64,000 bases of DNA from positions 62,001 through 126,000 of the forward strand of contig CAMYJO010000011.1 in assembly GCA_947258755.1 (NCBI GenBank), in the 5' to 3' direction. Shown here piece by piece: positions 58,476 to 64,000 of this stretch; the first letter of the stretch is position 1; every line of letters starts with the position of its first letter. The translations under genes were made by a program, and so were the position numbers. This stretch comes from an uncultured Gammaproteobacteria bacterium. Its GTDB lineage: Bacteria; Pseudomonadota; Gammaproteobacteria; JAADHQ01. The notes under the pieces were generated by a model. The model was given only the letters and a program-made list of their open reading frames with translations, was not told the DNA's origin and made no database searches.

Positions 58476-59702
58476 TTGACTAACGAACAAAATCCCATTG
58501 CAGCTGATACTACGCAGGATATCCTGCAGGCTGCGGACAAGTGTGTGGCCTGTGGTATGTGTTTGCCACATTGCCCTACTTATCAGGTATCGATGCAGGA
58601 AGGGGAGTCACCACGCGGTCGCTTGTCTCTGATTTCAGCCTATTTCAAAGGTGAGCTGCATTTGGATGCTGTGCTACGTCAGCACCTGGATCATTGTCTG
58701 CTATGCCGCTCCTGTGAAAATATCTGTCCGGCCCAGGTGCCATTTGCACTGATTATGGATACTGCGCGGGCTAACATCGGCACTCATGCAGGTTCTGATT
58801 CGTGGCTAAAGAAAAGATTGCTCAATTTTGTCAGCCACCGGCAACGGGCCAGGAAGATGGTGGCAGTCGCCAGTCGTATGCGACTGACTAGCTTGACTGG
58901 ATTATTACCGTTAGGTCGTTTTCCCGTCATTGGCAGGTATGCAAGAGCAATGCAGGCTGCGCCAACTTGGCAGGACTACTATCCCGCCAAGGGTGAGCAA
59001 AAGTTTTCAGTTGGCCTGTTTCTGGGTTGTGTTGCTGAGTTTTTTGATAGCAAGAGTCTGCAAGATACTATCCAGGTATTAAATCATCTGGGTGTCGGTG
59101 TCTATGTGCCAAAAGAGCAGCAATGTTGTGGCGCGATGCACCTGCATAACGGTAATAAACAGGTTGCGGATAGCTTGTTGCAACAAAATAGTCGCGCATT
59201 TGATCACTATGAAATCGATTATGTGGTAAGCCTGTCGTCAGCTTGTACGGTCACATTGATCGAGCAGTCTGGGTTTGCAGCAAAGGTGACTGATATCTGT
59301 TCTTTACTCGAGGATATTGAATGGCACAAGGGCAGGCAGTTGAATGCAATCCATAGTAATGTACTCATGCATTATCCGTGCACCCAAAAAAATGTGCTCA
59401 AGAATACGGGTAGTACTGCAGCGCTAATTTCACGTATTCCCGGTCTGTCAGTCAGTGATTTTAGCTCATCTAGCCACTGTTGTGGTGCGGCGGGTAGCTA
59501 TGTACTTGATCAGCCAGAATGGTCTGAAACATTAAAGAAATCGACCGCGCAGGCGATAAAAATACAGCATGGTATTATTGTCAGCAGTAATATCGGCTGT
59601 ATTTTACAGTTTCGTCATATTTGCGATGACAATGATGATCTGCAGGTGTTGTTTCCGATCACGCTTGTGGCCAGGTCTTTGGGTATTTCGTTGGCGGTAT
59701 GA
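58476..59702 (+). CDS. Iron-sulfur protein resembling glycolate oxidase subunit GlcF
   Basis: The 408-residue protein has two N-terminal ferredoxin-type clusters (CVACGMCLPHCPTY near residue 23 and CLLCRSCENICPAQVP near 73). Two CCG domains follow: FLGCVAEFFDSKS...QQCCGAMHLHNG and FSSSSHCCGAAGSYV. This is the architecture of GlcF, the electron-carrying subunit of glycolate oxidase. The expected partners glcD and glcE are not in the window. The start is TTG 58476, with no strong ribosome site. Lactate-utilisation LldE-type or other heterodisulfide-reductase-like proteins are alternatives. Its neighbour is galU. Confidence 0.85.
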   Translation: MTNEQNPIAADTTQDILQAADKCVACGMCLPHCPTYQVSMQEGESPRGRLSLISAYFKGELHLDAVLRQHLDHCLLCRSCENICPAQVPFALIMDTARANIGTHAGSDSWLKKRLLNFVSHRQRARKMVAVASRMRLTSLTGLLPLGRFPVIGRYARAMQAAPTWQDYYPAKGEQKFSVGLFLGCVAEFFDSKSLQDTIQVLNHLGVGVYVPKEQQCCGAMHLHNGNKQVADSLLQQNSRAFDHYEIDYVVSLSSACTVTLIEQSGFAAKVTDICSLLEDIEWHKGRQLNAIHSNVLMHYPCTQKNVLKNTGSTAALISRIPGLSVSDFSSSSHCCGAAGSYVLDQPEWSETLKKSTAQAIKIQHGIIVSSNIGCILQFRHICDDNDDLQVLFPITLVARSLGISLAV

Positions 59703-59777
59703 TAAGATATTGTCTGTGAATGGATCTCATGTCCACTTGCCTATTGCCAATTTAATTTTAAATGTAGAGAAGGAATT

Positions 59778-60655
59778 ATGAAAATCAAGAAGGCTGTGTT
59801 TCCCGTTGGGGGATTAGGAACTCGATTCTTACCGGCTACCAAGGCTAGTCCGAAAGAGATGTTACCCGTCGTCGATAAACCGTTGATCCAGTATGCGGTC
59901 AAAGAAGCTATTGAAGCTGGGACGAGATCATATTTGTGACCGGGCGCGGCAAACGCGCTATTGAAGATCACTTTGATGTCTCTCATGAGCTTGAGGTGCA
60001 ATTGGAAGCCGCAGGAAAATTTGATTTGCTCGAAGAAGTCCGCGATATTCTGCCCGAACATGTGACTGCTGTTGCTATTCGTCAACCGCGGCCGTTGGGA
60101 CTCGGACATGCAGTCTACTGCGCCAAGAAAATCATCGGTGACGAACCATTTGCGGTACTGTTGGCGGATGACATGATTTATGGTGGACGTAATCCGGTCC
60201 TGCTACAGATGGTGGACATGTTTGACAAGGTGCAAAGCAGTATTGTTGCCGTGGAGGAAGTCGATCCATCAGAGACACACAAGTACGGTATTGTCAGCAT
60301 GACGCCTGTTGATGACCGCTCGGGTAAAATGGAGGGCATTGTAGAAAAGCCTCTACCAGAACATGCGCCTTCGAATCTGGGTGTTGTCGGACGTTATATC
60401 CTGACATCTGAAATATTTGATCATCTGGAAAATATTCCAAAAGGTTCTGGCGGAGAAATCCAGCTCACCGACGGTATTGCTGAACTGATGAAAAATCAGG
60501 ATGTCTACTCTTATGCCTATCATGGCAAGCGCTATGACTGTGGCAGCAAGTTAGGTTATCTGGCAGCAACTGTTGAATACGGAATCAACCACAAAGACCT
60601 GGGTGATGACTTCAAGGCTTATCTAAAGGAATTTGTCGAAAGCCTAGATCAGTAA
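59778..60655 (+). pseudogene. galU: UTP-glucose-1-phosphate uridylyltransferase, interrupted by a frameshift
   Basis: GalU makes UDP-glucose. From ATG 59778 (GAAGGAATT upstream) the frame reads [33 protein letters not shown] to VKEAIEAG, then shifts and stops at TGA 59937. The rest continues in another frame as [19 protein letters not shown] through to LDQ at 60655, complete by family standards. The break lies at GAAGCTGGGACGAGATC: one base, or one codon plus one base, is missing. Every other expected motif is intact. Either a recent inactivating deletion or an assembly error explains it; the intact remainder favours an error or very recent event. Confidence 0.9.
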
Positions 60656-60697
60656 AGATTACGTTGGGGCGTCAATGCGTCAGGCAATTTAAGAAAT

Positions 60698-60773
60698 TGG
60701 CTCCCCAACCTGGGCTCGAACCAGGGACAAACGGATTAACAGTCCGTTGCTCTACCAACTGAGCTATTGGGGA
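60698..60773 (-). tRNA. tRNA-Asn (GTT)
   Basis: Read on the minus strand, TCCCCAATAGCTCAGTTGG opens a full cloverleaf. The acceptor stem is TCCCCAA / TTGGGGA, the anticodon stem ACGGA-CTGTTAA-TCCGT gives anticodon GTT, and the T-loop is GGTTCGAGCC. The discriminator is G and CCA is encoded. The total is 76 nt. It stands alone between galU and aspC. Confidence 0.97.
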
Positions 60774-60852
60774 TCAGTTCAGGGCGCTTATCTTACTGAT
60801 TGTTCTGGCTATGGTCAATAGTGAATTACTATTGGGCCGGAACAATTGGGGC

Positions 60853-62037
60853 TCAGGACAGCGCCTTGCTGATTCTGGCAATCGCCTCTTGCAATACCTC
60901 AAGACTGGTGGCAAATGATAGCCGGATATAATTTTCGGCGCCAAAGGCTGAGCCGGGAACAATCGCAACCTCGGCCTCATTCAGTAGGTACTCGGCGAGA
61001 TCCAGATCGTTATTGACGCCTTTGGTTCTGGCGATTACCTCACTGACGTCAGGGAAAGCATAGAAAGTGCCATCACCGTGCAGGCAATTAAAGCCCGGGA
61101 TCTGGTTTAATGCATTGACCAGATATTCATGCCGTTCTTTGAAAGCAACCATCATGTTATCGATACAGGACTGATCGCCGTCCAGCGCCGCCAGTGCGGC
61201 TGCCTGTGATATGGAACATGGATTCGAGGTGCTTTGCGATTGAACTTTTTTCATGTTCTTGATCAGCTCGGCGGGGCCGGCCGCATAACCAATGCGCCAG
61301 CCGGTCATTGCATAGGCCTTGGATACGCCATTGAGGACGATGGTACGGTCATACAGGTCCGGGCAGGCCATCAGGATATTGCTAAAGGGCTCATCCATCC
61401 ACAGGATATGTTCGTACATATCATCGGTCGCGATCATGACGTCCGGATAGTGCCTGAGTACCTCTCCAAGCGCCTCCAGCTCCTTGCGGCTATAAGCGAC
61501 GCCGGTCGGATTGGACGGGCTATTGATCACAAACAAGCGCGTGTTTTTGCTAATGGCCTGGTCGAGCTGTTCGGGACTGAGTTTAAAGCCTTGCTGGCTG
61601 CCAGCCAGTACAATCACAGGCGTGGCGTCTGCCAGCAGTACCATATCGGGGTATGAGACCCAATAGGGGGCAGGGATAATGACCTCATCACCGCTATCCA
61701 GCATGGCCTGGCAGAGGTTGTAGAAGCTCTGTTTGCCCCCCGATGAAACCAAAATCTGCTCGGCCTTATAATCGAGCTTATTATCACGGCTGAACTTGTT
61801 TATAATGGCTTGTTTGAGGGCCGGGGTGCCGTCGACTGCCGTGTACCTGGTCTCACCGCGATGGATGGCATCAATAGCTGCGCTTTTGATATGTTCAGGG
61901 GTGTCGAAGTCCGGTTCGCCAACACCGAGGCCAAGAATATCCTTACCTGCAGCACGTAATTCGGCGGCACGGGCCGTGATGGCCAGTGTTGGTGACGGCT
62001 TTACGCGTTTGACGCGTTCTGACTGTTTTACGTCCAC
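60853..62037 (-). CDS. aspC: Aspartate aminotransferase
   Basis: The 394-residue fold-type I enzyme is of the prokaryotic AspAT Ib group. It has LGVGEPDFDTPEHIK near residue 37, NSPSNPTGVAYSRKEL near 171, ATDDMYEH near 199, and the PLP lysine in NGVSKAYAMTGWRIGYAAG near 234. The Ib type often also accepts prephenate in some bacteria, which could matter given the tyrA/pheA cluster. It is divergent from uvrB across about 75 bp. It is a distant paralogue of the aminotransferase at 6.4-7.6 kb. Confidence 0.93.
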   Translation of the reverse strand: MDVKQSERVKRVKPSPTLAITARAAELRAAGKDILGLGVGEPDFDTPEHIKSAAIDAIHRGETRYTAVDGTPALKQAIINKFSRDNKLDYKAEQILVSSGGKQSFYNLCQAMLDSGDEVIIPAPYWVSYPDMVLLADATPVIVLAGSQQGFKLSPEQLDQAISKNTRLFVINSPSNPTGVAYSRKELEALGEVLRHYPDVMIATDDMYEHILWMDEPFSNILMACPDLYDRTIVLNGVSKAYAMTGWRIGYAAGPAELIKNMKKVQSQSTSNPCSISQAAALAALDGDQSCIDNMMVAFKERHEYLVNALNQIPGFNCLHGDGTFYAFPDVSEVIARTKGVNNDLDLAEYLLNEAEVAIVPGSAFGAENYIRLSFATSLEVLQEAIARISKALS

Positions 62038-62112
62038 TTTGATTCCTTTATTTGAATTAAAGGTGATTACTGAGTGTAATAATACTGTAAACGGTGGTAT
62101 GACTGAATCCCT

Positions 62113-64000
62113 ATGAGTAAAAGATTTTCATTAACGACACAATACACACCAGCGGGAGACCAGCCTGGGGCTATCAAGGGCCTCGTGGACGGAATTCGGG
62201 ACGGTTTATTACACCAGACACTGTTGGGTGTGACCGGCTCCGGCAAAACCTTCACAATAGCCAATTGTATCGAGGAATTGCAGCGGCCGACGCTGATTAT
62301 GGCGCCGAACAAGACCCTGGCAGCGCAGTTATATGGCGAAATGAAGGACTTTTTCCCTGATAATGCCGTTGAATATTTTGTCTCATATTACGATTATTAC
62401 CAACCCGAAGCCTATGTAGCTGCTTCTGACACCTTTATCGAAAAAGACGCTTCCATCAATGAACATATCGAGCAGATGCGCCTGTCTGCGACCAAGGCCC
62501 TGTTAGAACGCGAAGATGCCATCATTGTCGCCACGGTGTCGGCCATTTATGGTCTCGGTGACCCCAAATCCTACCTCGGGATGATGTTACATCTGGATCG
62601 TGGTGATCAAATCGACCAGCGCAGTGTGCTCAGGCGCCTGGCAGAGTTGCAATACACACGTAACGAAGTAGAGCTGCATCGCGCCACCTATCGCGTACGC
62701 GGTGACGTTATTGATGTTTATCCGGCGGAATCCGACGGCGAAGCCGTCAGGATTGAATTATTTGATGATGAGGTCGAGAACCTCAGTTATTTTGACCCGC
62801 TGACCGGCGAGGTGCTCAGACGCGTGCCGCGACTGAGTATTTATCCAAAATCCCACTATGTGACACCGCGACAAACCCTGCTGGATGCCATTGAGTTGAT
62901 TAAGGTGGAACTGAAACAACGTCTTGAGCATTTGCGTGATAATAATTTGTTGGTCGAAGCACAACGCCTCGAACAACGTACCCAGTTTGATATTGAAATG
63001 ATTCTGGAGCTGGGTTATTGCTCAGGCATCGAGAACTACTCGCGTTATCTGTCCGGTCGTCAGCAAGGTGAGGCTCCGCCAACCTTGTTCGATTATTTGC
63101 CTGACAATGCACTGTTGGTGTTGGATGAAAGTCATGTGACCGTGCCGCAGATTGGTGGCATGTATAAAGGGGATCGCTCGCGTAAGGAAACCCTGGTGCA
63201 ATATGGATTCAGGTTACCGTCGGCACTGGATAATCGACCGATGCGATTTGATGAATTTGAAAAGCGTTCACCACAAACGATATACGTGTCGGCCACACCC
63301 AGGGCCTATGAACTGGAACATTCCTCGAATGTTGTTGAGCAGGTCGTCAGACCGACCGGACTGATCGACCCTGAGGTCGAGGTGCGGCCGGCGACGGCGC
63401 AGGTGGATGACGTGTTGTCTGAAATCCATCAGCGTACCGCTGTCGCCGAGCGTGTTCTTATTACTACATTGACCAAGAAAATGGCCGAAGATCTGACCGA
63501 CTACCTGAATGAGCACGGTATTCGTGTGCGTTACCTGCATTCAGATATCGAGACCGTCGAGCGCGTAGAAATTATCCGTGACCTGCGCCTGGGGGAATTT
63601 GATGTGCTGGTGGGTATTAACCTGCTACGCGAAGGACTGGATATGCCCGAGGTCTCGCTGGTGGCAATCCTGGATGCCGATAAGGAAGGTTTTCTGCGTT
63701 CCGAAGGTTCACTGATCCAGACGATCGGACGTGCAGCACGCAACATACATGGAAAAGCCATTCTGTATGCGGATAAGATTACCGGTTCAATGGAGCGCGC
63801 CATCGGTGAAACCGAACGCCGGCGACTGAAGCAGCAGGCCTATAACGAAGAGCACGGCATCACCCCGAAAGGCGTCGAGAAAAAGATTGCCGATGTCATG
63901 GAAGGTGCCTATGGTATCTCTTCGTCGTCAGCAGGACACTATGCCAAAGTGGCCGAAGAGGTTGTACAGTATGCATCGATGTCGCCTAAACAACTGGCCA
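62113..64000 (+). CDS. uvrB: Excinuclease ABC subunit B (partial, runs off the window)
   Basis: UvrB verifies damage and recruits UvrC in nucleotide-excision repair. The frame from ATG 62113 is open to the end of the window (about 629 residues; the usual length is about 670), which is why it is missing from the ORF track. Visible are Walker [13 protein letters not shown] near residue 38, the beta-hairpin [12 protein letters not shown] near 92, the DESH box near 337, helicase motif [12 protein letters not shown] near 540, and the start of the tail before the UVR domain. It is divergent from aspC. Confidence 0.97.
   Translation, partial: MSKRFSLTTQYTPAGDQPGAIKGLVDGIRDGLLHQTLLGVTGSGKTFTIANCIEELQRPTLIMAPNKTLAAQLYGEMKDFFPDNAVEYFVSYYDYYQPEAYVAASDTFIEKDASINEHIEQMRLSATKALLEREDAIIVATVSAIYGLGDPKSYLGMMLHLDRGDQIDQRSVLRRLAELQYTRNEVELHRATYRVRGDVIDVYPAESDGEAVRIELFDDEVENLSYFDPLTGEVLRRVPRLSIYPKSHYVTPRQTLLDAIELIKVELKQRLEHLRDNNLLVEAQRLEQRTQFDIEMILELGYCSGIENYSRYLSGRQQGEAPPTLFDYLPDNALLVLDESHVTVPQIGGMYKGDRSRKETLVQYGFRLPSALDNRPMRFDEFEKRSPQTIYVSATPRAYELEHSSNVVEQVVRPTGLIDPEVEVRPATAQVDDVLSEIHQRTAVAERVLITTLTKKMAEDLTDYLNEHGIRVRYLHSDIETVERVEIIRDLRLGEFDVLVGINLLREGLDMPEVSLVAILDADKEGFLRSEGSLIQTIGRAARNIHGKAILYADKITGSMERAIGETERRRLKQQAYNEEHGITPKGVEKKIADVMEGAYGISSSSAGHYAKVAEEVVQYASMSPKQLA

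Noticed and set aside
60661-60697. An attachment site or integrated element at the tRNA-Asn 3' end
   Set aside because: No integrase gene or repeat of the tRNA end is seen; flanks are galU and aspC, ordinary core genes.

Overview
The window is ordinary, gene-dense chromosome from a gammaproteobacterium. The evidence is the gene order mtaD-ubiG-gph...yciK facing mtnA-gyrA-serC-(serA)-pheA-hisC-tyrA-aroA-cmk-rpsA-ihfB-lapB-pyrF, which is the arrangement known from Pseudomonas and relatives, together with ZipA, DksA, YciB/YciO/Rnm and RluB. I cannot fix the order or genus. A CbbY-type phosphatase, phosphoglycolate phosphatase, a GlcF-like protein and the squalene genes hpnCDE would fit an autotrophic (for example sulfur-oxidising) or methylotrophic lineage, but this is inference. 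I saw no IS element, prophage, CRISPR array or rRNA. One tRNA gene (Asn) is present.

Layout. 1-5.4 kb: the pnp tail with its terminator, a cupin protein, a small membrane protein, then leftward dksA-gluQRS-unknown gene and acs. 5.6-9.3 kb: a rightward cbbY-like gene and aminotransferase converge on a leftward queF-FGGY kinase pair. 9.4-19.5 kb: smc, zipA, ligA, then a periplasmic binding protein and a CHASE-PAS-GGDEF-EAL protein closely coupled to ligA. 19.5-20.4 kb: leftward yciB-yciI. 20.6-29.7 kb: a long rightward run of rnm, yciO, a small membrane protein, site-2 protease, trpS, scpA, scpB, rluB, an endonuclease III-like glycosylase, a hexose-6-P mutarotase, an S4 protein, a DsbA-like protein and an unknown gene. 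That last gene has a recognisable paralogue immediately beyond it on the other strand. 30-33 kb: a HAD phosphatase, a diguanylate cyclase and an exported thioredoxin-fold protein. 33.3-41.2 kb: a leftward eight-gene run mtaD-ubiG-gph-rmuC-hpnC-hpnD-hpnE-yciK. 41.3-59.7 kb: an orphan OmpR-type regulator, then mtnA, gyrA, serine and aromatic amino acid genes, cmk, rpsA, ihfB, lapB, pyrF, a ComEA-like protein and a GlcF-like protein. 59.8-64 kb: a frameshifted galU, tRNA-Asn, leftward aspC and the first part of uvrB.

Functionally, SMC-ScpA-ScpB, ZipA, LigA, GyrA, IHF-beta and UvrB cover chromosome upkeep and division. SerC, SerA, PheA, HisC, TyrA and AroA cover serine and aromatic amino acid synthesis. 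MtaD and MtnA belong to methylthioadenosine salvage. HpnCDE makes squalene. Two proteins act on cyclic di-GMP.

The less ordinary points are: DksA carrying a histone H1-like Lys/Ala tail of about 165 residues; a tail-to-tail pair of unknown paralogues; a binding-protein/c-di-GMP enzyme pair coupled to ligA; the squalene genes and rmuC lodged inside the ubiG-gph-yciK neighbourhood; and two broken genes (galU, and a lapA-like remnant before lapB). The broken genes are either real lesions or indel errors in the assembly. I did not find a convincing wholly new multi-gene system.
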